This document shows, one piece after another, positions 39,741 to 49,808 of a stretch of 64,000 bases of DNA (position 1 is its first letter; each line of letters opens with the position of its first letter). Below the pieces are notes generated by a model that was given only the letters and a program-made list of their open reading frames with translations, had not been told where the DNA came from and did no database searches. The DNA is from Acidobacteriaceae bacterium (GTDB lineage Bacteria; Acidobacteriota; Terriglobia; Bryobacterales; Bryobacteraceae), in contig JADCJL010000043.1 of assembly GCA_020247055.1 (NCBI GenBank), forward strand, positions 23,485 to 87,484, in the 5' to 3' direction. Position numbers and translations under genes: made by a program.

Positions 39741-40823
39741 CTACCGGCTGTTCGAAGACACCTGAGGCGAACTCTGACCGGCCCCTCGCGCGGCCTGAAT
39801 CGCCAGAAACTCGCCCACGTTATCCATCGTTAACAGGCCCACCAGACGCCCCCCCTGCATCACCGGCATCGTCCGGCAGCCGCTCTCCGGCCGCCGCTGC
39901 AGGGCGCCGGCCAGCATCTCCCCAGCCTCGGCCATCACCACATCCGATCGCATAATCGCATCGACGCGCGACTCCTGCTTCCGCGCCAGCGCCTGCAGCA
40001 GGTCATCCCGCGTTAATACCCCCACCACCGACTCCCCATCCATCACCGGAAAGTCCAACTGCGACCCGGCCAGGATCAGCTCTACCGCCCGGTCCAACCC
40101 TTCCCGAGCCTCAATCACCTGAAACTCCGTCAACATCGCCGCCCGCACCGGAATGCCGCCGAGCGCGGACTTCATCTGCGCTACGCTCGCCTCCTGCGCC
40201 GCGCCAATCCACACGAACATGGCAATGAAAATCAGCAGCGGGTTGGCGAAAAAGCCGACAAAGCCGAACAACACCGCCATGATCTGGCCAACCGTCGCTG
40301 CCGTCTGCGTCGCCCGTGTGTAGGGCATCCGCGTCGCCAGCAGCGCCCGCAGCACCCGCCCACCGTCCATCGGAAACGCCGGCAGCAGGTTAAAGAAAAA
40401 CAGGGTGATGTTGGCCAGCAGCAAACGTTCGAGAATCGAACCGCCCCCAATCTTCTCCACCGGGGGCAGCTGCCCGCCGAGGATGACGAACAGCACCGCC
40501 GCAATCGCTACGTTCACGGCCGGCCCGGCCAGCGCCACCCACAGCTCCTGCCGCGGATCTTCCGGCATCCGCTCCAGGCGCGCCACCCCGCCAATCGGCA
40601 GCAGCGTGATGTCGCTGGTCATAATGCCAAAGCGCCGCGCCATCAACGCGTGCCCCAACTCGTGCAGCAGGACGCAGGCAAACAGGCCGAGGAAGAACGG
40701 CACGCCGGACAGATCTCCCTGCCGCCAGCCTTTCACCCCCATCCAAGCCAACAGCGCCAGAAAGGTGAAATGCACCTGCAGCCGGATGCCGGCCACCGAA
40801 CCGAGCGGGAGCGACCATGTCAT
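39741..40823 (-). CDS. Site-2 protease family intramembrane metalloprotease with CBS pair
   Basis: 360 residues. The zinc motif HELGHALMARR lies in an early membrane segment, with the second metal site in NLLPAFPMDGGRVLRALL; several further hydrophobic helices surround them. After about residue 215 a cytoplasmic CBS-domain pair follows (VRAAMLTEFQVIEAREGLDRAVELIL, VGVLTRDDLLQAL, MPVMQGGRLVGLLTMDNVGEFL). This is the SpoIVFB-like group, which clips membrane-bound regulators under nucleotide control. No substrate is adjacent, although a SpoIVB-like S55 peptidase is encoded 20 kb away. Confidence 0.92.
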   Translation of the reverse strand: MTWSLPLGSVAGIRLQVHFTFLALLAWMGVKGWRQGDLSGVPFFLGLFACVLLHELGHALMARRFGIMTSDITLLPIGGVARLERMPEDPRQELWVALAGPAVNVAIAAVLFVILGGQLPPVEKIGGGSILERLLLANITLFFFNLLPAFPMDGGRVLRALLATRMPYTRATQTAATVGQIMAVLFGFVGFFANPLLIFIAMFVWIGAAQEASVAQMKSALGGIPVRAAMLTEFQVIEAREGLDRAVELILAGSQLDFPVMDGESVVGVLTRDDLLQALARKQESRVDAIMRSDVVMAEAGEMLAGALQRRPESGCRTMPVMQGGRLVGLLTMDNVGEFLAIQAARGAGQSSPQVSSNSR

Positions 40824-40832
40824 ACCCGCAGT

Positions 40833-42587
40833 CTAGCGCATGGGCTGATTGCTATAGAGCATCTTGCCGCCGCTCGCCAGCACCAGATGCAGGTTTGGCC
40901 GTCCCGCCCACTTCTGCGCGTTCTTGAGCGCCGGCCCCTCAATCACCAAATAATGCCGCGCCGGCGACTTCCACCGCTCGGCAAACTGCTCATAGTCGAG
41001 GAATACCGCCGGCGCCCCCGGCGCGTAGGATCCGTATTCGAGGTTGTTTACCCGCCCGTTCAGCAGTAGCGCCCGCGGGTTGCCGGCGTAAAAAAACACC
41101 GAAGAGAACGTGTAGTACTGGTTGTCGACGATCAGCTGTCCGGGCGGGGCGGCCTTGTACGCTTCGGCCAGCGCCCGGGAACCCAGGTAGGGATCAAACG
41201 TGGTCAACGCCACGCGGGCGGCGTGGAAGAACAGGGTCATCATGACGGCGAGGGCCAGCGCCAGCCGGCCGCCCCGCAGCAGCAGCGCGCCGGCCGCGCC
41301 AATCAGAAACGCGGTTCCGGCCATCACCAACGGCAGCCGCAGATAAGCAAACGAGGCCAGGGTCAGATCTCCCATATGGCCGAGCGACAACGTATAGGCG
41401 TCGGTCGCCTGCAGCACCAGCGCGTTCGAAATGTCACCGGGGGTGGGCAGGTTCCGCACGAGCGCGAGGATCGTGATTATCGCGGCCAGCGCCATTGTCG
41501 CCGCCGCCGCGAGTCCGCGCCGGCCGGCTGTCACCAGCGGCGTCTCGGTCCGCAGGACATTGGCCAGCAGCAGGGCCAGCGCCGGGTAGCAGGGCATGGA
41601 GTAGTACTCCTGCGTGGTCGAAAACGTAAAAAACGTAAGCAAAAACACGGTGAAACACAGCGCCAGCAGACGCGTCCGGTTGGCCCGGTCCTCGCCGCGG
41701 AAGCGCAGCTGCAGGATGCCCGGAAAGAAGGCCGACCACGGAAACAGCCACAGCAGATGGAACGCCCAGAACAGCGCCCGCGGCACCGTGTTGTAGTCCC
41801 GCGGCCACCGCATGTTCAGAAACCGGAAGACGTGCTCGTTAAAGAAATAGAACCAGAAGAAGCCGTGATACTCGCCCGGACCGCTGTGCATGGTGAAGTC
41901 AAACAGCGGCGGATTCGCCATCGCCGCCGCCACGTGCCACGGCGCCGCGATGCAGAAGGCGATCCATACCCCCACCCCCGGCGCCAGCCGCCGCCACTCC
42001 CCCCAACTCCGCGTCAGCGTCATCCACAGCCCGATCGCCGCCACCGGAAACACTATCGCGATCAGCCCCTTCAGCAGCAGACCCGTCCCCATTGCCGCCC
42101 ACAGCACGTACGCCCAGCGCCGCTCGCCCTCCATGGCGCGCAAAAACGCCCATAGCGCCAGCGCGATCGTCGCCGTCAGCATGGCGTCCGGAATCTGAAT
42201 CCGCGTGAACAGCCACAGACCAACGGAGGTGGCCAGAATCAGCCCGGCGTACAGGCCGGTCAACTCATCAAAGGCCCAGCGCGCTATCCGCGCCGTAAGC
42301 CAGCAGAGCGCGATCACGCTCAGCGCCAGCGAAATCCGCGCCGCCCAGTCATGGATTCCGAACACGGCATAGCTCGCCGCCATCGACCAGTAGATCAGCG
42401 GCGACTTTTCGAGATAGGCCACGCCGTTCAGCCGCGCCGTCACCCAGTCCCCGCTCGTCAGCATGTTCGCGGCAATCTGCGCCTGCACCGCGTCCACGTC
42501 GTCCATCAGTCCCGGCGGGCTCACCAGGCAGCCGAGGTAAATGATCGCGGCCACCAGGACGACGATCAGTTGGTATCTACGTTCCAT
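40833..42587 (-). CDS. Glycosyltransferase family 39 (ArnT/PMT-like)
   Basis: 584-residue membrane enzyme with about 11-12 helices and a C-terminal periplasmic part. The acidic motif GLMDDVDAVQAQIAANML after the first helix is where GT39 enzymes bind the lipid-linked sugar, and YLEKSPLIYWSMAASYAVFG is also typical. It should transfer a polyprenyl-phosphate sugar to an extracytoplasmic acceptor. The ATG at 42587 overlaps the asnB 3' end by 22 nt, so the genes are co-transcribed. The acceptor is unknown. Confidence 0.88.
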   Translation of the reverse strand: MERRYQLIVVLVAAIIYLGCLVSPPGLMDDVDAVQAQIAANMLTSGDWVTARLNGVAYLEKSPLIYWSMAASYAVFGIHDWAARISLALSVIALCWLTARIARWAFDELTGLYAGLILATSVGLWLFTRIQIPDAMLTATIALALWAFLRAMEGERRWAYVLWAAMGTGLLLKGLIAIVFPVAAIGLWMTLTRSWGEWRRLAPGVGVWIAFCIAAPWHVAAAMANPPLFDFTMHSGPGEYHGFFWFYFFNEHVFRFLNMRWPRDYNTVPRALFWAFHLLWLFPWSAFFPGILQLRFRGEDRANRTRLLALCFTVFLLTFFTFSTTQEYYSMPCYPALALLLANVLRTETPLVTAGRRGLAAAATMALAAIITILALVRNLPTPGDISNALVLQATDAYTLSLGHMGDLTLASFAYLRLPLVMAGTAFLIGAAGALLLRGGRLALALAVMMTLFFHAARVALTTFDPYLGSRALAEAYKAAPPGQLIVDNQYYTFSSVFFYAGNPRALLLNGRVNNLEYGSYAPGAPAVFLDYEQFAERWKSPARHYLVIEGPALKNAQKWAGRPNLHLVLASGGKMLYSNQPMR

Positions 42588-44389
42588 CTTTTGATCCACA
42601 AAAACAAATTCAGCAGGCCCCACAGATGGTAGCCGTAGTTGCCGCGCCGCGCCAGATGATCATCGAGCACCCGCTCCACCGCCCCGCGCCGGAACAAAGG
42701 ATTCGGCGTCCGCAGCGTCTCCTCGAGCAGCGGCCGCAGCGCCGTCCGGAACCAGTCGTGCGCCGGAATGTCGAAGCCTTCCTTCTTCCGGTCGAGCACA
42801 CTATCGGGTACCTTACCCCGCAGCAGCTGCCGCGGCAGATACTTCAACTGCCCCCCGCGAATCTTCAGCTCGTACGGCAGCCGGGCGGCGAACTCAACGA
42901 TGCGGTGGTCGAGAAACGGCGGCCGCACTTCGAGCGAATGCGCCATCGACATCCGGTCGCACTTGTAGAGGATATCGTCGGGCAGATACCAGTTCTGGTC
43001 CAGCTCGAGAAAGTCCCGGAACGGCGGCGGCGTATGCAGCGGGGCAAACCAACGGCCAGCCAGCAGCTGCTCCCGTTCGGCCGCCGTAAACGTGCCGTTC
43101 CAGTACAGATGAGCGGCAATCGGGTCGAGCTGCGCCCCCTGCAGAAACCGCTTCACCTTGTACTCAAAACTGATCTTTTCGTCCGAAACCGGCAGCAGCA
43201 GCTTCGCCAGTCGCAGCCCCAGCCCTTTGCCCGGCACCGGCCGAATGCGCCGCGCGTACTCATCAGCCAGATAGGTGTAATAGCCGCCAAACAGCTCATC
43301 GGCCCCTTCGCCGGAGAGCGCCACCGTGACGTGCTGCCGCGTCATGCGCGAGAGGTACCACACCGGCAGCGCCCCGGCGTCCGCCGACGGCTCGTCGGAA
43401 TAGTAGGCAAACTGGCTCACGGCATCGGCCAGGTCGGCCGACGGGTTGCAGTCGAACTCATGGTGGTCGGTTCCGTAGCGCTGCGCCACCTCACGGAACC
43501 AGGGGCTCTCATCGAACTTCCGCCCGGCGAACGACACCGAGAAGGTTTTCAACCGCCCCGGCGCCGCCTCCGCCGCGTAGTGCAGCACGGCGGTCGAATC
43601 GACCCCGCCCGACGCCCAGATGCCCAGCGGCACATCGGCAATCAGATGTTCCCGCACCGCCGCGCGCAACAGCCGGTCCAGCTCCTCCTTGGCGGCCTCG
43701 AGCGAGATGGCCACCGGCGAGTACTCCAGCCGCCAGTACGGCGCCACCCGCTCCTGGCCCTCGCGCCACTCAAGCAGATGGCCCGGCGGCAGCTTCTCGA
43801 TGCCATCGATCAGCGTGTACGGCCCCGGAATATAGTTGCACTGCAGAAACGCGTTCAACCCCGGCCGCGAGATCCGCCGTGGGATCTCCGGATGCGCCAG
43901 AATCGCTTTCAACTCCGAGCCGAAATACAGTTCGCCCGCATGGCGGCACAGGTACAGCGGCTTGATGCCCATCCGGTCCCGCGCCAGCACGAGCCGCCGC
44001 TGCGACTCGGTCCACAGCGCCACCCCGAACATGCCGCGCAGCCGCGAAAACACGGCGGTATCCCATTCGAGAAATCCCTGCAGCACCACTTCCGTGTCGG
44101 AGTGCGTATGAAACTGTCGTCCGCGGCCGCGCAGCTCCTCGCGCAGCTCCCCGTAGTTGTAGATCTCGCCGTTGAAGACGATTACCGTATCCCGGTCCGC
44201 GCTGTAGATCGGCTGCTCGCCCCCTGCCAGATCAATAATCCGCAGCCGCACGGCCCCCAGCGAGACCTCCGAAGCCTGGTGCACGCCCCACTGGTCCGGT
44301 CCGCGATGGTGCAGCGCTTGCGTGGCGGCCTCGATGCGGCCGGCCACGGCCGCCCGGCGGCGATGCGTGTAGCCGGCTATTCCGCACAT
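42566..44389 (-). CDS. asnB: Asparagine synthetase, glutamine-hydrolysing
   Basis: 607 residues. The N-terminal Ntn glutaminase starts with nucleophile Cys2 (MCGIAGY), with RGPDQWG and FNGEIYNY. The synthetase half has the ATP loop ASGGVDSTAVLHYA and SGEGADELFGGY. The length and C-terminal DHLARRGNYGYHLWGLLNLFLWI fit the AsnB subgroup often found in exopolysaccharide clusters, where the amide may modify sugar or amino-acid substituents. Placement before a GT39 transferase supports such a role, but plain asparagine synthesis is equally possible. Confidence 0.93.
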   Translation of the reverse strand: MCGIAGYTHRRRAAVAGRIEAATQALHHRGPDQWGVHQASEVSLGAVRLRIIDLAGGEQPIYSADRDTVIVFNGEIYNYGELREELRGRGRQFHTHSDTEVVLQGFLEWDTAVFSRLRGMFGVALWTESQRRLVLARDRMGIKPLYLCRHAGELYFGSELKAILAHPEIPRRISRPGLNAFLQCNYIPGPYTLIDGIEKLPPGHLLEWREGQERVAPYWRLEYSPVAISLEAAKEELDRLLRAAVREHLIADVPLGIWASGGVDSTAVLHYAAEAAPGRLKTFSVSFAGRKFDESPWFREVAQRYGTDHHEFDCNPSADLADAVSQFAYYSDEPSADAGALPVWYLSRMTRQHVTVALSGEGADELFGGYYTYLADEYARRIRPVPGKGLGLRLAKLLLPVSDEKISFEYKVKRFLQGAQLDPIAAHLYWNGTFTAAEREQLLAGRWFAPLHTPPPFRDFLELDQNWYLPDDILYKCDRMSMAHSLEVRPPFLDHRIVEFAARLPYELKIRGGQLKYLPRQLLRGKVPDSVLDRKKEGFDIPAHDWFRTALRPLLEETLRTPNPLFRRGAVERVLDDHLARRGNYGYHLWGLLNLFLWIKRWNVDTN

Positions 44390-44555
44390 GAAGCGAGGGA
44401 CATCTCTCCAGTTTAATGCAGGCGTCCCCGCATCAGCCGCGCGGCCGTTTCGCCGGTGCAGGCCTTTGGCCCTCCTCGCAGCGCTTACCTTCTCCGAATC
44501 TCCTCTACTATGGGTTTAGGGAACGGTGCTGCCCGTCCGCACCGGGTGAATCACG

Positions 44556-47231
44556 ATGCGAAACTTCCAGGACACGCGTGCAAACTGGCACGTCGCCCCG
44601 CTGGCTGATCTTTTTACCCTGCTCGAATCCCGCGCTGCCGGGTTAGCCTCCGCCGAGGCCGCCGCTCGTCTGCAGTCCTACGGCCCGAATGAACTGCCCC
44701 GGCCGCCGGCCCTCGCCTGGTGGCAGATCCTGATCCGGCAGTTTGGCAGTCCTCTGATCTACGTCCTCCTACTTGCCGCCGTCCTGTCGATTCTCGCCGG
44801 CGATTTCACCGACGCGGTCTTCATCGCCTTCGTTCTTCTCCTCAACGCCGGCATCGGCGGCTACCAGGAGTGGCGCGCCGAACAAAGCACCCGCGCCCTG
44901 CAGCAGCTGCTGCGGATCCGCGCCTCCGTGCTCCGCAACGATGAGGTGCACGAAATCGATGCCGCGGAGCTGGTCCCCGGGGATATCCTCTGGCTTGAAT
45001 CCGGCAACCGCGTACCCGCGGATATCCGCCTGCTTGCAGCCCACGGCCTCGAGATCGACGAGTCGCTACTGACCGGCGAATCGCTGGCCGTCAGCAAAGA
45101 TCCGGCGTGGATGGGCGCGGCGGATGCGCCCCTCGGCGATCGCCACAACATGGCCTTCGCGGGCGCCATCGTCGTGCGCGGCCGCGGCCAAGGCATCGTC
45201 ATCGCCACCGGCACCGCTACCGCCGTCGGCCAGCTGGCTCTTGACGTGATGAGCACCACCGGCGGCGCCGCCCCCCTGCTCGTCCGCATGGAGCGGTTCA
45301 GCCACCTCGTCGCCGTGGTCGTCCTGGTCGCCGCGGTGCTCATCGGCGCCATCGGCGTCCTCGGCTGGAGCCTGGGGGTCCGGGAGATGCTCTTTTTCGG
45401 CATCGCTCTCGCCGTGGCGGCCATTCCGGAGGGGCTGCCCGCCGCGCTCACCGTAGCGCTTGCCGTAGCCTCCACGCGCATGGCCCGCCGCCGCGTCATC
45501 GTGCGCCGGCTCGCCGCGGTCGAAGGCCTCGGCAGCTGCACTCTGATTGCCAGCGACAAAACCGGCACCCTCACGCGAAACGAACTGACCGTCCGCCGCA
45601 TTGCGCTCCCCTCCGGCGAGCAGCTCGCCGTAACCGGCGAAGGATTCGCCCCCAGTGGGCAGGTGCTCCACGAAGGCGAACCGCTCGATCCGCAGAGCCT
45701 TCCCGCGCTGGCCGCGCTCACCCGCGCCGCCGTTCTCTGCAACGAAGGCGACCTCCACCAGCGCGAGCAAACCTGGGTCTGGCGGGGCGACGCCACCGAC
45801 TTGGCCCTGCTTTCGATGGGCATCAAACTCGGCGCCCACCGTCCGACGATCCTCGAAACCCTCCCCCAGGTCCACCAGATCCCCTACGAGCCGGAGCAGC
45901 AGTACGCCGCCACCTACCATCGCGATCACGGCGCCGTGCGTGTCTTCGTCAAAGGCGCGCCGGAACGCGTCCTCGGTATGTGCGCCGAGCCGCCCGCCGC
46001 ACCCCTCGCCACCGCCGAGCAGATGGCCGGCGATGGCCTCCGCGTCCTGGCCTTCGCCGAAGGCGAAGCCAGCGCCGAACCGGACCCCTCCGCTACCCCC
46101 GCCGAACCCGCCAACCTCCGGTTTCTCGGCTTGGCCGGCATGATCGATCCGCTCCGCGGCGGCGTCCGCGAAGCGGTGCAGGCTTGCCATCGCGCCGGCA
46201 TCGACGTCTGCATGATCACCGGAGACCATCCCGTCACCGCCCTCGCCATCTCCCGTGATCTCGGTCTGGCCAGCCAACCGGAGCAGGTGGTCACCGGACG
46301 CATGCTCGACGGCCGGGACGAAGTCTATCTGCGGAACCTCCTGCAAACCGCCCGCGTCTTCGCCCGCGTCACGCCGCGGCAGAAGCTTGAACTCGTGAAT
46401 GCGGCCCGAAAGAACGGCCACTTTGTCGCCGTCACCGGCGATGGCGTCAATGATGCCCCGGCCCTGCGCGCCGCCAATATCGGCGTGGCCATGGGCAAGG
46501 CCGGCACCGATGTCGCCCGCGACGCCTCCGACATCGTCCTGAGCGATGACAATTTCGCCAGCATCGTCGCCGGCATCGAGGAAGGCCGCGTGGCCTACGA
46601 CAACGTGCGGAAGGTCATCTACCTGCTCATCTCCTGCGGAGCGGCCGAACTGCTGGCCCTCGGCGCGGCCGTCGTGATGGGAATGCCCATGCCGCTCTTA
46701 CCCGTGCAGATCCTCTGGGTGAACCTGGTCACCAATGGCATCCAGGGCGTCGCCCTCGCTTTTGAGCCCAATGAAGGCGACGTGCTCAGCCGACGGCCGC
46801 GGGATCCGGAAGAGCCGGTCTTCAACCGTCTGATGGTCGAAAGAACCTTGCTTTCCGCGGTCTTCATGGCCACCGTCATGGTGTCTGCCTTCTCCTGGAT
46901 GCTCCGCAACGGCTGGCCGATCGATAGCGCCCGCAACATCCTGTTGCTGATGCTGGTGCTTTTTGAAAACTTCCACATCGGCAACAGCCGGTCGGAGACC
47001 AAGTCCGCTTTCCTCATCTCTCCCCTGCGTTCGCGCCTGCTGCTGGCCGGCACCGCCTGCGCCTTGGCGGTGCACGGGGCGGCCATGTATACCGGGTTCG
47101 GCCGCAGCATAATCAAGACGGAGGCCGTTGACCTGACCACTTGGCTGGTCCTGCTGGCGGCCACCTCGTCTATCGTCGCTGTCATGGAGCTGCACAAGCT
47201 CTCCTGGGCCTGGCGCAGCCGCCGGCGTTAG
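44556..47231 (+). CDS. Cation-transporting P-type ATPase, P2 type
   Basis: 891-residue cation pump. TGES is at about 173-176 (actuator), PEGLP at about 291-295 in TM4, the phosphorylated Asp of DKTGTLT at about 334, and GDGVNDAPALRAA in the hinge; about ten membrane helices. The PEGLPAALTVALAVASTRMARR region and N-terminal cation-ATPase module fit the Ca2+/Mn2+ or Na+-type branch (Pfam E1-E2). The ion cannot be fixed from sequence alone. The 166-bp gap upstream, shared with asnB, shows no clear promoter. Its stop overlaps the convergent dehydrogenase stop by 4 nt (TTAG). Confidence 0.92.
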   Translation: MRNFQDTRANWHVAPLADLFTLLESRAAGLASAEAAARLQSYGPNELPRPPALAWWQILIRQFGSPLIYVLLLAAVLSILAGDFTDAVFIAFVLLLNAGIGGYQEWRAEQSTRALQQLLRIRASVLRNDEVHEIDAAELVPGDILWLESGNRVPADIRLLAAHGLEIDESLLTGESLAVSKDPAWMGAADAPLGDRHNMAFAGAIVVRGRGQGIVIATGTATAVGQLALDVMSTTGGAAPLLVRMERFSHLVAVVVLVAAVLIGAIGVLGWSLGVREMLFFGIALAVAAIPEGLPAALTVALAVASTRMARRRVIVRRLAAVEGLGSCTLIASDKTGTLTRNELTVRRIALPSGEQLAVTGEGFAPSGQVLHEGEPLDPQSLPALAALTRAAVLCNEGDLHQREQTWVWRGDATDLALLSMGIKLGAHRPTILETLPQVHQIPYEPEQQYAATYHRDHGAVRVFVKGAPERVLGMCAEPPAAPLATAEQMAGDGLRVLAFAEGEASAEPDPSATPAEPANLRFLGLAGMIDPLRGGVREAVQACHRAGIDVCMITGDHPVTALAISRDLGLASQPEQVVTGRMLDGRDEVYLRNLLQTARVFARVTPRQKLELVNAARKNGHFVAVTGDGVNDAPALRAANIGVAMGKAGTDVARDASDIVLSDDNFASIVAGIEEGRVAYDNVRKVIYLLISCGAAELLALGAAVVMGMPMPLLPVQILWVNLVTNGIQGVALAFEPNEGDVLSRRPRDPEEPVFNRLMVERTLLSAVFMATVMVSAFSWMLRNGWPIDSARNILLLMLVLFENFHIGNSRSETKSAFLISPLRSRLLLAGTACALAVHGAAMYTGFGRSIIKTEAVDLTTWLVLLAATSSIVAVMELHKLSWAWRSRRR

Positions 47232-48196
47232 TAGCCGGCTTTCTTGTTCACCAGATTCTCGAGCGGCTTGCCCTCGATAAACCGCTGGCAGTTATCGACA
47301 AAAAACTGAATGGCTTCATCCGTCCACGTCGCCGTGTGGTCGGCGCAGTGGGGCGACAACAGCACGTTCTCAAGCGTCCAGAACGGATGCCCGGCCGGCA
47401 GCGGCTCCACGTCGAAGACGTCGAGCGCCGCGCCGCGGATCTGCCCCGACGACAGCGCCGCAATCAACGCCGCCTCGTCCACCACCGGCCCGCGGCCCAG
47501 GTTGATCAGCACCGCCGAAGACTTCATCGCCGCCAACTCGGACGCGCCAATCAAGCCCCGCGTCTCCTCCGTCAACGGCGCCGCCACCAGCACATAATCG
47601 CTGCCGGCCAGCATCTCCGCCCGGTCGGCAATCGCGAAACTGCGGTCCACCACCGGGTCACTGCCCGACAACTCCGGCCGCCGTCGAATGGCATGAATCT
47701 TCAGCCCCAGCGCCTTTGCCCGCACCGCCGTGGCCCGGCCAATCTCCCCGTAGCCGACAATCCCCAGCGTCTTGCCCGTGATCATCTCCACGTCAAACTG
47801 CTCCCAGCGGCCCGCCTCCTGATTGCGGTTCATCCGCCGCAGATCCTTGGCGAAATAAAGAATGGAGGCGATGCCAAACTCGCCGAGCGACTCCTTGAAA
47901 ACGCCCCGCGCGTTCGTCATCGGAATCTCGCTCTCCACCAGGGCGGGGAATAGCGTGGACTCCAGGCCCGCCGCCATCGAATGCAGCCAGCGCGCGTTGG
48001 GCGCCAGCTGCCACAGCGCCTCCAGCTTCACGCCGGCGTTCATGCAGTAAAGGACGACATCGGCCCGGTCACCCAGCGAGGCGAAGGCCTCCGGCGTGTT
48101 CCCAATCACCACTTCCGTACCGGCCGGCAGCCTGTCGAGCCCGCGCAAATACGGGGCGGCCGGATTCGAAATCACCATAATGCTCAAAGAAGACAT
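47228..48196 (-). CDS. D-2-hydroxyacid dehydrogenase (NAD-binding)
   Basis: 322 residues. The NAD Rossmann motif KTLGIVGYGEIGRATAVRAKALG lies in the middle; the catalytic Arg is in LINLGRGPVVDE, the Glu in the DVFDVEPLP segment and the His in LSPHCADHT. The family oxidises or reduces 2-hydroxy acids such as glyoxylate/hydroxypyruvate or phosphoglycerate; the lack of an ACT domain argues against SerA. The ATG at 48196 (MSSLSIMVIS) was chosen over an upstream GTG. Confidence 0.9.
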   Translation of the reverse strand: MSSLSIMVISNPAAPYLRGLDRLPAGTEVVIGNTPEAFASLGDRADVVLYCMNAGVKLEALWQLAPNARWLHSMAAGLESTLFPALVESEIPMTNARGVFKESLGEFGIASILYFAKDLRRMNRNQEAGRWEQFDVEMITGKTLGIVGYGEIGRATAVRAKALGLKIHAIRRRPELSGSDPVVDRSFAIADRAEMLAGSDYVLVAAPLTEETRGLIGASELAAMKSSAVLINLGRGPVVDEAALIAALSSGQIRGAALDVFDVEPLPAGHPFWTLENVLLSPHCADHTATWTDEAIQFFVDNCQRFIEGKPLENLVNKKAGY

Positions 48197-48236
48197 GCTC
48201 TCCACCGTATCATGCCGGTTGCGGCGCCGATCCGCT

Positions 48237-48905
48237 GTGGCGGAAACTAAAGCAGTGCCAGAGTTTTGTAGTTGCGGCGCAAAGTTGCCGGAAGACGCGC
48301 GGTTTTGCCATAAGTGTGGCCGTCCGCTTTATGAGCAGCCGGAACCGATGGATCGCGATGACTCCTTGATTGAACCGCCGCCCCCGCCGCCGCCCCTGGT
48401 CGCGGCCGGGCCGCTGCCCATCGATTTTCACAACGGCAAGGCGATCCGCGCCGCCCTCTTCACCGCCTCGCTGATCTTCTTCTTTTCGACGCTCCCGCTT
48501 CCTTTCGCCGCGGCCCTGCTGTGGCGCGTCGTCATCCTTGTCGCGGGCGGCTTTGCCTCCGTGGTCTTCTACCAGCGCTGGACCGGCCAGGCGCTGTCGC
48601 TCAAAAACGGGGCGCGCATCGGCTGGATCACCGGTATCTTCGCCTTCGTTCTGACGCTGCTCGTGTTGACCATGGCCATGGTGGCCATCTCCTCCACCGG
48701 CGACCTCATCACCGTCTGGTCCGAACAGATGCGCCAGTCGGGCGCGAACGACCCCGGCGTTGAGCAGGCGGTCGAGGTGATGAAGCAGCCCACCAGCTTC
48801 GCGCTCCTGATGGTGCTGGTCATCGTGGTCCTGTTCGGCGTCACCACCATCCTCCCTTCGCTCGGCGGTATCCTCGCCGCCCGGGTCCTCAGGAAGAATG
48901 GCTGA
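48237..48905 (+). CDS. Zinc-ribbon membrane protein of unknown function
   Basis: About 222 residues. The N-terminus has a zinc ribbon, CSCGAKLPEDARFCHKCG, then a Pro-rich linker (EPPPPPPPLV) and about four hydrophobic segments (AALFTASLIFFFSTLPLPFAAALLW; VVILVAGGFASVVFY; IGWITGIFAFVLTLLVLTMAMVA; FALLMVLVIVVLFGVTTILPSLGGILAARVL). Such double-CXXC zinc-ribbon membrane proteins are common in Acidobacteria, with no known role. The start may be the GTG at 48237 or 48255. It overlaps the convergent EamA gene by 17 nt. Confidence 0.75.
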   Translation: MAETKAVPEFCSCGAKLPEDARFCHKCGRPLYEQPEPMDRDDSLIEPPPPPPPLVAAGPLPIDFHNGKAIRAALFTASLIFFFSTLPLPFAAALLWRVVILVAGGFASVVFYQRWTGQALSLKNGARIGWITGIFAFVLTLLVLTMAMVAISSTGDLITVWSEQMRQSGANDPGVEQAVEVMKQPTSFALLMVLVIVVLFGVTTILPSLGGILAARVLRKNG

Positions 48906-49779
48906 ACCGCTTCACGATCCCCACGCCAACAAAGATCACCACCATCGCCGCCAGTTCTTTGCTCCCGAACGGTTCGTTGTAGAACATCCAGCCCAGCGCC
49001 ACAGCCACCACCGGGTTGATGTAGGTGTACAGCGAGACGAGTGAGATCGGCAGCGTTTCAAGCGAGTAGATGTAGGCGCTGTAGGCCACAATCGACCCGA
49101 ACGTCACCAGCCACGCCACCCCCGCCACCCCCGCCCAGCTCCAATGCACCGCCCGCTGCGGAATCGCCGCCACCAGCCCCAGACACACCAGCCCCACCGC
49201 CATCTGCTGCAGCGCCCCCGTCAGAATCGGGTGCGTCTCCGTCTTCCACCGCCGCTGCAAAATCGAACCCGCGTTCCAGCAGAAGCTGCCAATCTGCAGA
49301 ATCAAAAACCCGGTCCAGACCGCCGGCGTAATCTCCAGTGCTCCCGTGCCCGGCGTCACGAGCAGCGCCGTGCCGCACAACCCAATCGCCAGCCCCACCG
49401 TCACCGGCCACGTCAACCGATCGCCGCCCGGAATCAGCGCCTCCAGGCCCACCAGCCAGAACGGCGCCGTCGTCAGAAACAGCGCGGCCAAACCACTCGG
49501 TATCAGCGTCTCGCTGTAGGTGAGGCAGGTGTTCGCCACGCCCAGCAGCAGCAGTCCAATGCCGCAGGTCCGCACGAGAGCCCGGCCCTGAGGCATCGCC
49601 AGACCCCGCCACCACGCCCAAACCAGCAGAATCGATCCCGAAACCAGAAACCGCAGCGCCATCAGCACCAGCGGCGGAAAGGACTCGAGCGCAATCCGAA
49701 TAGCCACGTACGTCGTGCCCCAAAAGATACACACCGCCCCGAGCGCGAGGTAGGGGAGCAGAAGCGATGGCGAGCCCAT
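48889..49779 (-). CDS. EamA/DMT-superfamily transporter
   Basis: 296 residues with about ten membrane helices in two EamA repeats. LGAVCIFWGTTYVAIRIALESFPPLVLMALRFLVSGSILL is the hallmark first half, and YTYINPVVAVALGWMFYNEPFGSKELAAMVVIFVGVGIV the second. The substrate is unknown; family members export amino acids, nucleotides or drugs. It is divergent from the sugar kinase gene with a 29-nt gap. Confidence 0.9.
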   Translation of the reverse strand: MGSPSLLLPYLALGAVCIFWGTTYVAIRIALESFPPLVLMALRFLVSGSILLVWAWWRGLAMPQGRALVRTCGIGLLLLGVANTCLTYSETLIPSGLAALFLTTAPFWLVGLEALIPGGDRLTWPVTVGLAIGLCGTALLVTPGTGALEITPAVWTGFLILQIGSFCWNAGSILQRRWKTETHPILTGALQQMAVGLVCLGLVAAIPQRAVHWSWAGVAGVAWLVTFGSIVAYSAYIYSLETLPISLVSLYTYINPVVAVALGWMFYNEPFGSKELAAMVVIFVGVGIVKRFSHSS

Positions 49780-49808
49780 GCATCAGATTAACACCGTAGA
49801 ATAAGGGT